Of a DNA stretch of 64,000 bases, positions 34,816 to 44,950 are shown piece after piece (the first letter of the stretch is position 1; each line of letters starts with the position of its first letter). Origin of the DNA: Pedobacter westerhofensis (GTDB lineage Bacteria; Bacteroidota; Bacteroidia; Sphingobacteriales; Sphingobacteriaceae); the NCBI RefSeq assembly GCF_900182595.1, contig NZ_FXTN01000003.1, positions 372,001 through 436,000 on the forward strand, written 5' to 3'. The notes below the pieces were generated by a model. It had not been told where the DNA came from. It worked only from the letters and a program-made list of their open reading frames with translations, and ran no database searches. The position numbers were made by a program, and so were the translations under genes.

Positions 34816-36160
34816 AAAAGTCTATAAATTTAATATTTAAATCCTTGATTACTTCATATGGCCATTTCCAAACATTATAAGATAATTGTACCAAAATAAT
34901 AGATATAGCAAAACATTCAATTCTTAAATTGAAGCCTAATATCAGGATAAAATTAAATAAAATTACAAAAAAACCGGTCCACAAAGCAGCATTAACGAAT
35001 GGGACTGTATTCTTCGTGGTAAGAAAAGTTGCACAATTTCCGTGAGTAATCTCTAGAAGATATACTATAGCGAAGAGCACCAATACTCGAGAATCAGGTA
35101 AATTGGTTTTGCTATGAAAAATCTCTAACAGAGAATTACCAGCTAGGCAAATAATCACCGTTCCACTAAGATAACCAACCCAACCTATCTTCATCGATTT
35201 GATAAATTCACGTTTTAGTTCTTCAATATTATCATGGACCCGTAGGCTATTGAATTTAGGTATCAATGTAGTGAAATATAATCTAGAAAAGTTACATAAG
35301 GTACTAAATAGCTGCATACTTAGACCAAGCGAAGCAACTTCTGCTATAGTAAAGTATCTACCTGCAATCAAAAGGTTTACTTGGAAGATTAAAAAAGAAC
35401 CAAGAGAAACTAACCCAAGTTTTTTTGCGTTATGCCAGATCTGAGAGAATATCTGCTTTTGATCTTCCATAGCTTTATTAGCCAAAAATGCTTTTGTATT
35501 TCGATCGTAAAACCTGTTGTAATATAAGATTCTGTTTAATAGTGTGCTAATGAGGCTAGCAATAGAAATACTAAGTAAACCACAATGAAATAAGATCCCC
35601 AAAACTGCGGCTAGCAAATAAACAAGCTTTGCAATAGATATTGCTTGATTTGCAGCCTTTATAAGGCCTCTACCAAGCAACAATGCATCATAATAAGAAT
35701 AGAAAAAATTCAAACATATAGATAGTGCAAATATGTAGAATGAAATCCAGAGACGAGTATCTGAGTGAATTATACTTTTCAAGTAAAATGATCCACCTAT
35801 AAAAATTGTCACCAATAGAATTATGGTAATGATTCCATAAATATTTCTTACCACACCAATTACGGACTTCAGGAGAGTGTAATTTATCCCAGAGGTAGAT
35901 TGTTTCTCAGGAATACCTTCCTTTGATAAGGACTGTGCCCCACTATATATATATGAAACTGTTCTAGTAATATTTGGTAAAAAACCAAAATCCATTATAA
36001 ACGCCAAGGCACTCATATTTAGAAACAAGTACCATAAACCAATTTCCTGTGTGGTGAATAACTTAAGGATAAATGGTAAAAGGAAAAGACCAGAACCATA
36101 ATTCAAAAACTGTGCAATATAACTCCAAAGAATATCGTTCTTATTGATATTAATGCTCAT
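34799..36160 (-). CDS. wzx: Polysaccharide flippase (Wzx, set A)
   Basis: The product has 453 residues with about twelve membrane helices. The N-terminal LWSYIAQFLNYGSGLFLLPF and the helix spacing fit the polysaccharide transport (PST/MOP) superfamily. It would flip undecaprenyl-linked repeat units to the periplasm. It overlaps the FAD-oxidoreductase gene by 11 bp and the GT2 gene by 17 bp, so all three are one operon. Confidence 0.88.
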   Translation of the reverse strand: MSININKNDILWSYIAQFLNYGSGLFLLPFILKLFTTQEIGLWYLFLNMSALAFIMDFGFLPNITRTVSYIYSGAQSLSKEGIPEKQSTSGINYTLLKSVIGVVRNIYGIITIILLVTIFIGGSFYLKSIIHSDTRLWISFYIFALSICLNFFYSYYDALLLGRGLIKAANQAISIAKLVYLLAAVLGILFHCGLLSISIASLISTLLNRILYYNRFYDRNTKAFLANKAMEDQKQIFSQIWHNAKKLGLVSLGSFLIFQVNLLIAGRYFTIAEVASLGLSMQLFSTLCNFSRLYFTTLIPKFNSLRVHDNIEELKREFIKSMKIGWVGYLSGTVIICLAGNSLLEIFHSKTNLPDSRVLVLFAIVYLLEITHGNCATFLTTKNTVPFVNAALWTGFFVILFNFILILGFNLRIECFAISIILVQLSYNVWKWPYEVIKDLNIKFIDFYGKLF

Positions 36161-37517
36161 CCTTAATAGATTCTTTAATATATTTCCCCCTCAATATACA
36201 ATCATCTGTCCAATAGTATTTCCACTGCCCAAATCTTCCCGCCAACACTAGATCTCCTAAATTTTCAACGGGAGAAATTTCCAATTTTGTATTCCAATCC
36301 GTCATCGGTTCTAAATCATCCTTTTCCCTTAAAAGTCCGAAAGATGATAGATAACTTAGGATTTTGTTGAGTGATTCCTCCCTTTTGTGATCAAATATTA
36401 CATTAGCATACTTAATAAAGTTGGTATGAGTTTCCTCAATATATTGTTCTGACCTAATCAGGCCCATCTCAATAAGTTCTTCAGTAACTTTCTGTGTAAT
36501 TTCTGCTAGAGATTGCTCCTGTTTCTTGTATTTGGAAAAATAGACCTCTACTTGAATCCCACATTTTCCCGCTACTCCATTATTTGGAGATAATAACTCT
36601 GTGAAGTTGATTCTTGTAGAATATTTATCAAGATCATACACATACAACCAATGTGCTGAATTTGTTGCAGGATGCCCCACAACAAAGTTCAAAAGTAATA
36701 ATTCAGAGCAAGAAAGATTCTCGGCGGCACCCTTAATACTCTCACCAGCATCAATGAATTTAATAAATTCAGGTAATGGTAATGTATTAATCAATTTTGT
36801 GTATTGTTGCATCGAACCATCTTCAAAATACACTACTTTTTCATTTAAATCTATGCGTTGAACACATTTGTCATATTCTACATTCATTCCCTTAACCATT
36901 TTATCAGTGTAACTAAAATAACCACCTTTGTTCGGATAACGTACTGAAGTTATATAGTGTGTTGATTGATCAAGGGGACCTTCAAATCCCTTTTTTACAG
37001 TTTCGATATCTGGGAAAAAAACACGTCCTCCAACCCAATCTGTCGTCAAATGTCGGGGATGGACTGTCCAGTATTTCTCAGTATAGGCTGTGACAAATTC
37101 ATTGGAAAATTCGTTCCCAAATGCCGCTTGTAGCCACTCATAATAGTTAGAAGGGTTAATATTTTCAACTTCTGTCCTGCTTTCTAAAAAGTCAGATAAG
37201 CACTTTGATCTGACTGGTTCAGGAACAGCATGGAGATTTGACTGTGCAGGATGCGGAACCCAACTACCTTTATAGTAGTTTGTTGGATAAACCGGATATT
37301 CTAGAAAATCACCACCTACAGCCTCTTCAAATAAGTCTTTAACATACTGATGTTTGGTAAAAGAAACATGAGGTCCTTCATCCCATGTAAAGCCATTTAT
37401 ATGATGTGAATAGATATGTCCACCAGGATAACCATTTTTCTCAACCACTAAACATTCATGTCCCAAATGATATGAACAGCTTATACCCGCCAGCCCCGCT
37501 CCTAATATTAAAATCAT
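36150..37517 (-). CDS. FAD-dependent amine-oxidase-like oxidoreductase
   Basis: The product has 455 residues. The FAD site is ILGAGLAGISCSYHLG (G6-x-G8-x2-G11), with VVEKNGYPGGHIYSH following, as in protoporphyrinogen oxidase, amine oxidase and UDP-galactopyranose mutase-like flavoproteins. The C-terminal LVLAGRFGQWKYYWTDDCIL closes the FAD fold. Such genes recur in O-antigen clusters, and their reaction there is not settled. Substrate is unknown; an NDP- or lipid-linked sugar is the natural guess from context. It lies 2 bp downstream of rfbH. Confidence 0.8.
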   Translation of the reverse strand: MILILGAGLAGISCSYHLGHECLVVEKNGYPGGHIYSHHINGFTWDEGPHVSFTKHQYVKDLFEEAVGGDFLEYPVYPTNYYKGSWVPHPAQSNLHAVPEPVRSKCLSDFLESRTEVENINPSNYYEWLQAAFGNEFSNEFVTAYTEKYWTVHPRHLTTDWVGGRVFFPDIETVKKGFEGPLDQSTHYITSVRYPNKGGYFSYTDKMVKGMNVEYDKCVQRIDLNEKVVYFEDGSMQQYTKLINTLPLPEFIKFIDAGESIKGAAENLSCSELLLLNFVVGHPATNSAHWLYVYDLDKYSTRINFTELLSPNNGVAGKCGIQVEVYFSKYKKQEQSLAEITQKVTEELIEMGLIRSEQYIEETHTNFIKYANVIFDHKREESLNKILSYLSSFGLLREKDDLEPMTDWNTKLEISPVENLGDLVLAGRFGQWKYYWTDDCILRGKYIKESIKDEH

Positions 37518-37519
37518 TA

Positions 37520-38812
37520 TTAACCGTTTATATATTTTCTTATTACATCTGCTATATAATCGTAATGGCTTTCATCAAGGCCTGGCCAAACCCCAAGCCA
37601 AAACGATTGATTCATAATTATATCGGTGTTAGTTAGGTCGCCAACCACGCGGTGTTCTACATTGGTATAAGCAGGCTGTCTTAATAAGTTTCCAGCAAAT
37701 AACAAACGTGTACCAATTTTATTCTCCTCTAAATGCTGTACCAACATATGCCTATCATTCGAATCTCCTTCCCTAAGTGTCATTAAAAACCCAAACCATG
37801 ATGGATCTGAATCTTTAGTTGGTTCAGGTAGTATGAAAATTTCTTCGAACTCTTTCATACGGGAGTACAGTGCAGCATAATTTTCTCGACGTTGCTGTAC
37901 AAACCTGTCAATCTTTCTTAATTGGGATACACCAAGTGCAGCCTGCATATCAGTAACCTTCAAATTAAACCCAATATGCGAATAGGTATATTTATGATCA
38001 TATCCATATGGCAGAGAACCTAATTGCTGACCGAAGCGACATCCGCAGGTATTATCTCTACCAGGTTCGCAATAACAGTCTCTACCCCAATCTCTAAAAC
38101 TTTCCGCTACTTTAGACAACTCTGGATTATTCACAATGACCGCGCCACCTTCTCCCATAGTAATATGATGCGCAGGATAAAATGAAAATGTGGATATATC
38201 TCCGAAAGTACCAGTCTTTTTCCCCTTATATGTTGCTCCTAGTGAATCGCAATCATCTTCGACAACCCAAAGGTTGTATTTTTTTGCAACACGCATCACT
38301 TCATCCAAGTCGAATGGGTTGCCTAATGAATGCGCAATCATTATGGCTTTAGTTTTTGGCGATACTGCCGCTTCGATCATCTCCGCTTTAACGTTATGCG
38401 TTGCAATATCAACATCAATAAAGACAGGAATTGCACCAAATTGTACAATCGGGTTAACTGTAGTTGGGAAACCAGCCGCCACAGTTATTACCTCATCACC
38501 CGGTTTAATGGCCCTCTCGCCTAATTTAGGTGAAGTTAAAGCATAAAACGCAACCAAGTTTGCTGATGAGCCTGAGTTAACCAATAAACATTTTTGAGCT
38601 CCAAAGTATTTTGCAAACTCTGATTCGAATTCATTGGCAAATCTGCCGGCGGTTAGCCAGCCATCGGCTACAGACTCCATACATAAAAGTAGATCATCCT
38701 CTTCAATAATCTTCCCAGTCACCGGAATATAATCCACCCCTGGTATAGATTTTTTGAACGTTTTTAGCGCTAATTCTTTATCGTTAATTTGTATCATAAG
38801 AAGTTTTTTCAA
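37520..38812 (-). CDS. rfbH: CDP-4-keto-6-deoxyglucose 3-dehydrase (E1, RfbH/DdhC)
   Basis: The product has 430 residues, PLP-dependent fold. The usual lysine is replaced by His216 in [13 protein letters not shown], which is diagnostic for this deoxygenating enzyme. Cysteines C188, C246, C248 and C256 follow the C-x57-C-x1-C-x7-C spacing known for the E1 iron-sulfur cluster. With a reductase it removes the 3-hydroxyl of CDP-4-keto-6-deoxy-D-glucose. Met6 (ATG at 38797) is the more typical start; both overlap the upstream gene. Confidence 0.95.
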   Translation of the reverse strand: MKKLLMIQINDKELALKTFKKSIPGVDYIPVTGKIIEEDDLLLCMESVADGWLTAGRFANEFESEFAKYFGAQKCLLVNSGSSANLVAFYALTSPKLGERAIKPGDEVITVAAGFPTTVNPIVQFGAIPVFIDVDIATHNVKAEMIEAAVSPKTKAIMIAHSLGNPFDLDEVMRVAKKYNLWVVEDDCDSLGATYKGKKTGTFGDISTFSFYPAHHITMGEGGAVIVNNPELSKVAESFRDWGRDCYCEPGRDNTCGCRFGQQLGSLPYGYDHKYTYSHIGFNLKVTDMQAALGVSQLRKIDRFVQQRRENYAALYSRMKEFEEIFILPEPTKDSDPSWFGFLMTLREGDSNDRHMLVQHLEENKIGTRLLFAGNLLRQPAYTNVEHRVVGDLTNTDIIMNQSFWLGVWPGLDESHYDYIADVIRKYING

Positions 38813-39674
38813 TGTTAATAGTTTGCATTATACCTTGTTCAAAGGTATATAAAGGCTTCCAGCCCAACTGTTTTAGTATGGTTATATCCGCACAAGAATA
38901 CATTATTTCATTCTCACGCATAGGTAACTTCCCAAAATGTAACAGAACGTTGTCCATCGATGTGATTGATCTCATCTGTATTATTAGATCTTTAAGCATC
39001 AGAGCACTACCCGAACCTACAGGTATGGTGTTAAGGCCCTTAAATAATTGTACATTATTAAGGATAACCAGATATGCACTGATTACATCATCTATATAAA
39101 TAAAGTCCCTAAAGGGGGTTGCATCGGTAAAATCAATGAACCCTTTACCCAACTGTAATTCATGTAAAACATATGTAATGAATTTTGTTGAACTATCATT
39201 TGGGCCATAAAAGTATTCCAATTGTAAGTTAATTACATCTATTTTATTGGAACAGATTTCTAACCATTCCATAAATTGTTTTTTCGCCCTAGAGTAGGCA
39301 TTGAGTTCCCTCGGAAGCGACGTGTCTGTATTGACAAAACATTTGGTCCCGTAAGTAACAGCTAAATTAAGAATCTTTACTGGAAATGACAGGTTGGCTT
39401 CTACGACTTCCGCCAAACTTTCGCCATTTCTTCCATATGAGGCAGCTGTATGAATTATTAAATCAGGCATCTCATTTTTAAAGAACTCCTCGAGAGCGCC
39501 ATCATCAACATCAACATATTTTACCTTTTCGGAAAATCCATTATCTAAAAAAACTTTATGTTTGTTCCTAACAGTTATAAAGACATCATAGCCTTCTGAC
39601 AAAAGTCTATAAAGCAATCTTTTACCAAGATACCCGGTCCCGCCAGTTAATAATATTTTAGTTACAAGGCCCAA
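38784..39674 (-). CDS. NAD-dependent epimerase/reductase, CDP-abequose/paratose synthase-like
   Basis: The product has 296 residues in a short-chain dehydrogenase fold: [12 protein letters not shown] at 10-21, [20 protein letters not shown] with Y127-x3-K131, and [11 protein letters not shown]. Its place between rfbG and rfbH points to the last step of CDP-3,6-dideoxyhexose synthesis, a 4-keto reduction as in RfbJ (abequose) or RfbS (paratose). Which stereoisomer forms cannot be told. It overlaps rfbG by 13 bp and rfbH by up to 29 bp. Confidence 0.8.
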   Translation of the reverse strand: MGLVTKILLTGGTGYLGKRLLYRLLSEGYDVFITVRNKHKVFLDNGFSEKVKYVDVDDGALEEFFKNEMPDLIIHTAASYGRNGESLAEVVEANLSFPVKILNLAVTYGTKCFVNTDTSLPRELNAYSRAKKQFMEWLEICSNKIDVINLQLEYFYGPNDSSTKFITYVLHELQLGKGFIDFTDATPFRDFIYIDDVISAYLVILNNVQLFKGLNTIPVGSGSALMLKDLIIQMRSITSMDNVLLHFGKLPMRENEIMYSCADITILKQLGWKPLYTFEQGIMQTINIEKTSYDTN

Positions 39675-40753
39675 ACTATACCTTTTTTAATGCCTTTGGC
39701 TGTATAATCTAATATTTGTTCAACCCGACTAGTATAAACATCGACACTTTCATCCATATCAGCTAAATAACCATTCAATGTATATTCAACAGTTTGGTCA
39801 AAGTCTAGAACTGGTTTCCATTTTAGATAATTAACTGCTTTGGATATGTCTAATTTCAATAAAATAGCTTCATGTAGCTTAACTACATTCTGAGGAATTA
39901 TATATCCTCCTTTACTATCTATGGTGAGCATTTTGTCAATTAAGTTCTTCACTGAATAATTAGAAGTATCCTCTGGTCCAAAATTCCAACCTCCACTAAA
40001 CGATTTACCATTTATATATAATTCGGATGCTAAGTTTAAATATCCGCTTAACGGCTCTAGGACATGTTGCCAAGGCCTGGTTGCATAGGGATTTCTAACT
40101 TCAAGCTTAATGCCTTGTTGTACTGCGCGAAAATAATCAGGTATAATCCGATCAAGCGCCCAATCACCTCCTCCAATAACATTCCCAGCTCTGCCTGATG
40201 CAACATTACATGTTCCATCCACTTTAAAAAATGATTCGAGGTAAGAACTAGTGATAAGCTCAGAACATCCTTTAGAAGCACTATACGGATCCTTACCACC
40301 CATTGGATCATTCTCTCTGTATCCCCAAACCCATTCTTTATTATCGTAACATTTATCAGTTGTAACATTAACTGCAGCTTTAACCGAGGGGGTACATCTA
40401 ACGGCATCAAAAAAGTTAACAACCCCCATCATATTGGTCTCAAAGGTACTGGCCGGATCTTGATAAGACAGCAGCACTAGAGGTTGTGCAGCAAGATGAA
40501 ATGCGAAGTCAGGCTGAACATCTTGAAAATATTTTTTTAAAGCTTTCCCGTCACGCACATCTCCAATAAAATGATTCATTTTATTGGGTAAATCACAGGT
40601 CACAAAGTTGTCCATATCACCAGATGGCTCTAAAGCATAACCATACACTTCTGCACCAAGTTCTCTAAGCCAAATAGCAAGCCATGAGCCTTTGAAACCC
40701 GTATGACCAGTTACAAGAACTTTCTTTCCGTAATAAATATTATTGAAGCTCAT
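39662..40753 (-). CDS. rfbG: CDP-glucose 4,6-dehydratase (RfbG/DdhB)
   Basis: The product has 363 residues from MSFNNIYYGKKVLVTGHTGF. NAD-binding TGHTGFKG is at 15-22, followed by VTTDKCYDNKEWVWGYREND, YSASK and RAGNVIGGGDWALDRIIPD, all typical of CDP-glucose 4,6-dehydratase. It makes CDP-4-keto-6-deoxy-D-glucose, the substrate of rfbH. This ATG lies one base after the rfbF stop. An upstream in-frame ATG at 40807 inside rfbF would add 18 residues and is unlikely. Confidence 0.95.
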   Translation of the reverse strand: MSFNNIYYGKKVLVTGHTGFKGSWLAIWLRELGAEVYGYALEPSGDMDNFVTCDLPNKMNHFIGDVRDGKALKKYFQDVQPDFAFHLAAQPLVLLSYQDPASTFETNMMGVVNFFDAVRCTPSVKAAVNVTTDKCYDNKEWVWGYRENDPMGGKDPYSASKGCSELITSSYLESFFKVDGTCNVASGRAGNVIGGGDWALDRIIPDYFRAVQQGIKLEVRNPYATRPWQHVLEPLSGYLNLASELYINGKSFSGGWNFGPEDTSNYSVKNLIDKMLTIDSKGGYIIPQNVVKLHEAILLKLDISKAVNYLKWKPVLDFDQTVEYTLNGYLADMDESVDVYTSRVEQILDYTAKGIKKGIVWAL

Positions 40754-40754
40754 A

Positions 40755-41525
40755 TTACCAAGATTTCCATTTTGCTTTATTATTAGCCCAATCTTCCTCC
40801 AATTCATGTTTATCTCTGAGGGTATCCATCGGTTTCCAAAAGCCAGAGTGATTGAAAGCTTTCATTTGACCATCTGCGGCGATCGTTTCCATTGGTTCCT
40901 TTTCAAATATGGTCGAATCTCCATCAATATAGTTGAATACCTCAGGTTGGCATACAAAAAATCCACCATTAATCCAGGCACCATCTCCTTTTGGTTTTTC
41001 CAAGAATGATTGTACCGTATGATCGGCAGTTAAATTGAGTGCTCCGAATCTGCCAGATGGCTGAACAGAGGTTACAGTACAATGTTTACCATGAGCTTTG
41101 TGAAATTTAACAAGGTCTCCTATGTTTACATCGCTTACGCCATCCCCATATGTAAGCATGAATGGTTCGTTTCCAACATGAGGTTGAATACGTTTTATTC
41201 TGCCTCCCGTCATTGATTCGTTACCAGTATCTACTAAAGTAATCTTCCAAGGTTCAGCTTGAGAGTCATGTACCTCAATAGAATTGTTAGACATATCTAT
41301 AGTTACATCCGATTTATGTAGAAAGTAATTTGCAAAATACTCCTTAACTATATATCCTTTGTACCCCAGGCATACTACAAAATCATTAAAACCATGAGAG
41401 GAATAAATCTTCATTATATGCCAAAGTATTGGCATCCCTCCAATCTCGACCATAGGTTTCGGCTTTAAAACTGTTTCTTCGGACAACCGGGTACCTAATC
41501 CACCAGCAAGCAATACTACTTTCAT
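40755..41525 (-). CDS. rfbF: Glucose-1-phosphate cytidylyltransferase (RfbF/DdhA)
   Basis: The product has 256 residues with LAGGLGTRLSEETVLKPKPM at 6-25, the signature of this enzyme, and GDGVSDVNI. It joins glucose-1-phosphate and CTP to make CDP-glucose, the first committed step of 3,6-dideoxyhexose synthesis. Length fits the family. It is directly upstream of rfbG and 10 bp downstream of the reductase gene. Confidence 0.96.
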   Translation of the reverse strand: MKVVLLAGGLGTRLSEETVLKPKPMVEIGGMPILWHIMKIYSSHGFNDFVVCLGYKGYIVKEYFANYFLHKSDVTIDMSNNSIEVHDSQAEPWKITLVDTGNESMTGGRIKRIQPHVGNEPFMLTYGDGVSDVNIGDLVKFHKAHGKHCTVTSVQPSGRFGALNLTADHTVQSFLEKPKGDGAWINGGFFVCQPEVFNYIDGDSTIFEKEPMETIAADGQMKAFNHSGFWKPMDTLRDKHELEEDWANNKAKWKSW

Positions 41526-41535
41526 AATTTTTCTC

Positions 41536-42567
41536 TTATATTTCTATATCTACATTACCTGTCAATGGATGTGAACAACACAACAAATATTCATCTGCTG
41601 CTAGGTCAGTTCTTACCTTATTCAAGCCTATCATTTTAATTTCTCCAGCAATCAATCTTCCTTTACATGTACTACAATTTCCAGTCTGACACGAATATGG
41701 CAACTCAATTTCCGCATCTAAAGCGGCTTCTAATATACTTTTTCCTTTGATAACTTCAAGAGAATATTCTTTTTGTTTAAATCGTAAGCCAATCATTTGA
41801 GTTCCAATTTCTGCGAAATCATTAGGATCTCGAACAATCTCAAAATCTTCAGAAAAAATGTCCTCATCTTTGACCTCCAAAAGTTGTAAAGCGCTTTTGA
41901 CAGACTCTTTTAAACCAGCAGGCCCACAAATATAATGTATAGATCTATTTAAATCTCCAATATCCTCGAGCAATTCTTTGGCATTCTTCTGGTTGATTCG
42001 TCCTTCTACTAGCCAGGGATTGTTTGGTTTTACAACCAAATTAGTGTGAAATTGTTTAGCAAAGAAAGTGTCTGGATATTTTACCTTTAAATCCTCAATT
42101 AAATTATAGAATATTGTTGTTTCCTTACTTCTATTACCATAAATCAGATAGACTTTAACTTGTGACTTAGTGTGTAATATATGTTTTGCAATGGATATAA
42201 GCGGAGTAATACCACTTCCTACACCCCAAAAGAAAACAGACCTGTACTCATTTTTGTCCTTAAATATAAAGTCGCCCATGGGGGACATTACCTCAATGCT
42301 ATCTCCCGGCTTAATTGTATCTAAAATGTGGTTCGAAACAATACCTCTCGGAACCCTCTTTACAGTGATTTCTAGATAATTATCAACTTCAGGACATGAA
42401 GAAAACGAATATGGTCTTATATAGCGTCGTCCATTAATCCTAAAAATTAAAGTTAAATATTGGCCAGAGAGATATTTAATTTTCTTTAATCCAGGCTGTT
42501 TAAAACAAATCGTAACGGTGTCTTCCGTTTCAAGTCTGCATTCAGCAACTTTAAGCGTATAATTCAT
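41536..42567 (-). CDS. Ferredoxin-dependent flavin reductase, PaaE-type order, probable E3 partner of RfbH
   Basis: The product has 343 residues. FAD-binding RPYSFSS at 51-57 and NAD-binding GVGSGITP at 115-122 and CGPAGL at 214-219 are followed by a C-terminal plant-type [2Fe-2S] domain with C293, C298, C301 and C330 or C331. In classical E3 reductases (AscD, RfbI) the iron-sulfur domain is N-terminal. Here the order is that of PaaE and other FNR-type oxygenase reductases. Position beside rfbF-rfbG-rfbH makes electron supply to RfbH the likely job. Confidence 0.85.
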   Translation of the reverse strand: MNYTLKVAECRLETEDTVTICFKQPGLKKIKYLSGQYLTLIFRINGRRYIRPYSFSSCPEVDNYLEITVKRVPRGIVSNHILDTIKPGDSIEVMSPMGDFIFKDKNEYRSVFFWGVGSGITPLISIAKHILHTKSQVKVYLIYGNRSKETTIFYNLIEDLKVKYPDTFFAKQFHTNLVVKPNNPWLVEGRINQKNAKELLEDIGDLNRSIHYICGPAGLKESVKSALQLLEVKDEDIFSEDFEIVRDPNDFAEIGTQMIGLRFKQKEYSLEVIKGKSILEAALDAEIELPYSCQTGNCSTCKGRLIAGEIKMIGLNKVRTDLAADEYLLCCSHPLTGNVDIEI

Positions 42568-42584
42568 TGCGTTAATACCAAGCG

Positions 42585-44939
42585 TTAGCTGTTCGATCTT
42601 TTGAAGAATTTCTGGATCTTACTTTGTGTTTGCTCTTCACCATACGTACCGTATCCATAGCCATATCCGTAATATTTACTTACAATATCATTTACAACAA
42701 TACCCAAATTAGTCATTTTGCCATTCCTATAAAGATCTTCCACTATTGCTAACTGATCCTTTCTGGTAACCTTTTGCCTAACTAAATACAGTGTAACATC
42801 AGCATATTGAGATAAAAGCTGCGCATCAGTTATAATTCCAATCGGTGGAGCGTCAATAATAATATAATCAAATTGTTTCTTAAGTTCTTCAATTAAGGTT
42901 TGTGTACGACTGCTCATTAAAGTCTCAGCCGGATTCGGAGGCAAGGGGCCGGATGAAATAATAGACATGTTCTTATTAATATCAAGAGGCCTCAGAATAT
43001 CTGTAATCTTTAAGCTTTCATTTATAGTGTAATTACTAAAACCAAGGGAATTGTTAATCTTTAACTTAGATGAGAGCCCCGGCTTTCGTAGGTCAAATTC
43101 TAAAAGCACAACCTTTTTATCCGTCAGGGCGAGTATGTTTCCAAGATTTACAGCTGTAAAGGATTTACCTTCACCCGACATGCTCGATGTTAGCAAAATA
43201 ACCTTCTGGTCATGATCTTTTAAATAAAAGGACAAGTTAGTCCGAAGAGCCCTAAATTGTTCTGATATGGCAGATCTTCCCTGATTAGCAACTACCATAC
43301 TATCCATACTTAAATTGTGACTTATTTCACCGACAACTGGAACCTGAGTGTGTTTACTTATGTCATCTTTAGTTGATATCGTCGTATTATAAAGTTCTAG
43401 CCCAAAAATCAACAGTATTGGAAAGATAAGACCAATAACGAAGCCCGCTAATAGGATTACATTTTTTTTAGGACTTATGGGAAGAAATTGTGATTTAGGG
43501 GGATCAATAACTTTTGCTATTGATAAATTCGCTGTTTTTGAAATCGCAGTCTCTTCAGCTTTCTGCATCAGAAATATATAGAGTTCTTGCTTTATCTTTT
43601 GATTTCTTGCCAGTTTCAAATAATTTTTTTCAACCTGCGGAACACCTCCAATTTGAGTTTCGACAGTACTAAGTTGAGTACGTAGTTTATTCCTAGTCAG
43701 CACAAATGTATTTTTAGTGCTTTGTATGTTTGCGAGTATTCCTTTTCTTAATCCTGAAATTTGATTGTCGATATTGTGAATAAAAGGACTTTCTTCTGTA
43801 ACACTCAGTAGCTGTTTATCACGCTCAAGTAGTAAAGAATTGTATTGTTCCATCATACCAGAGAAAACCAGATCTGATGGCAATAAAGATGTTGGAAATA
43901 CCCTTTTATTTTTATTCTGATCTTTAAGATAACTCTCTAAATCATTTAGAATTGAAACTTGTGTCTCAGCTTTTGCTAATTCAGTAGTAAATTCACCTGT
44001 ATTTTGCACAAGTAATTTACTTTGTTCGCTCATATCAGCAAGTTTATTATTTTGTTTAAATGTTTCAACCTCATTTTCAACATCTCCTAGTTCCGACGCA
44101 ATAATATTTATACGTTCACGTATAAACTTGTACGTGCTGTCTGCTATAGAATTTTTATCTCCTAAGTTTGTTTGAACGTAGTTATTAATCAATGCATTCA
44201 AGATGTCCTCCCCTTTTTTAGGTAATGCATAGGATAACCCCAGATCTATAATTGTGCCTTGTTTATTTGTAACACCAACAAGTAATTGTGACATTAACAT
44301 TCCAACACGCTCATCAATAGAATTTATCTTAATTACATAATTCACCTTTGGTACTTGCACACCCGTTTCCTGAATTAGTTTTACAGTTCCTACTTCCTCA
44401 ATCCTGAAGGTTTCGTTCCACTTTACATCACGTTCAAAGTCTTTGCTTATTACTCTTAATTTACCGTTAGTTAGTGGCTCAATATTTAACTGTGTTTTGG
44501 AGATAGTATCAACCCCCTGAACAATTAATAATTTGAAAGGTGCATTATAAAGCTCCCTTGTAGTAAAACCATTCTTATACTGATAAACAATATTTAATTG
44601 AAGTTGACGAACCACTTGCTCCATTAAAAATCTTGTTTGTAGGATTTCGGCTTCATTATCAACCGAACTTTTAGATCCAAGAATTCCGCCTAAATCCATT
44701 AATGATCCAGCTTGCTTCCCTAAACCACCTCCTTTGTCATCATCATTTACAAGAAGCTTGGCAGTAATTTGATATGTTGGAGGAACGTAGCATGTATATA
44801 AGAAAGCGATTAGTAAACAGGCAAAAACACTTGATACGAACCACATCCATTTGTCCGATAGTTTACTAAATACTAGTTTTAAATCGATACTATCTTCTTC
44901 TGTATGCTGCTGCATTTTATTTTCCACAGGGTTGTTCAT
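42585..44939 (-). CDS. wzc: Wzc-type tyrosine autokinase and polysaccharide co-polymerase
   Basis: The product has 784 residues. An N-terminal Wzz domain with a membrane helix at about 32-51, long periplasmic coils (about 270-470) and a second helix at about 494-515 precede a cytoplasmic BY-kinase: Walker A SSMSGEGKS at 585-593, Walker A' LLEFDLRKP at 612-620, Walker B YIIIDAPP at 692-699. The tail has six tyrosines at 756-766 (KYYGYGYGYGTYG), the autophosphorylation cluster. It controls chain length and export with Wza. It lies 11 bp after the Wza-like gene. Confidence 0.94.
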   Translation of the reverse strand: MNNPVENKMQQHTEEDSIDLKLVFSKLSDKWMWFVSSVFACLLIAFLYTCYVPPTYQITAKLLVNDDDKGGGLGKQAGSLMDLGGILGSKSSVDNEAEILQTRFLMEQVVRQLQLNIVYQYKNGFTTRELYNAPFKLLIVQGVDTISKTQLNIEPLTNGKLRVISKDFERDVKWNETFRIEEVGTVKLIQETGVQVPKVNYVIKINSIDERVGMLMSQLLVGVTNKQGTIIDLGLSYALPKKGEDILNALINNYVQTNLGDKNSIADSTYKFIRERINIIASELGDVENEVETFKQNNKLADMSEQSKLLVQNTGEFTTELAKAETQVSILNDLESYLKDQNKNKRVFPTSLLPSDLVFSGMMEQYNSLLLERDKQLLSVTEESPFIHNIDNQISGLRKGILANIQSTKNTFVLTRNKLRTQLSTVETQIGGVPQVEKNYLKLARNQKIKQELYIFLMQKAEETAISKTANLSIAKVIDPPKSQFLPISPKKNVILLAGFVIGLIFPILLIFGLELYNTTISTKDDISKHTQVPVVGEISHNLSMDSMVVANQGRSAISEQFRALRTNLSFYLKDHDQKVILLTSSMSGEGKSFTAVNLGNILALTDKKVVLLEFDLRKPGLSSKLKINNSLGFSNYTINESLKITDILRPLDINKNMSIISSGPLPPNPAETLMSSRTQTLIEELKKQFDYIIIDAPPIGIITDAQLLSQYADVTLYLVRQKVTRKDQLAIVEDLYRNGKMTNLGIVVNDIVSKYYGYGYGYGTYGEEQTQSKIQKFFKRSNS

Positions 44940-44950
44940 TTATTAAATTA

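Noticed and set aside
38190..38546. Plus-strand frame of 118 codons opposite rfbH
   Set aside because: Antisense shadow of a highly conserved enzyme.
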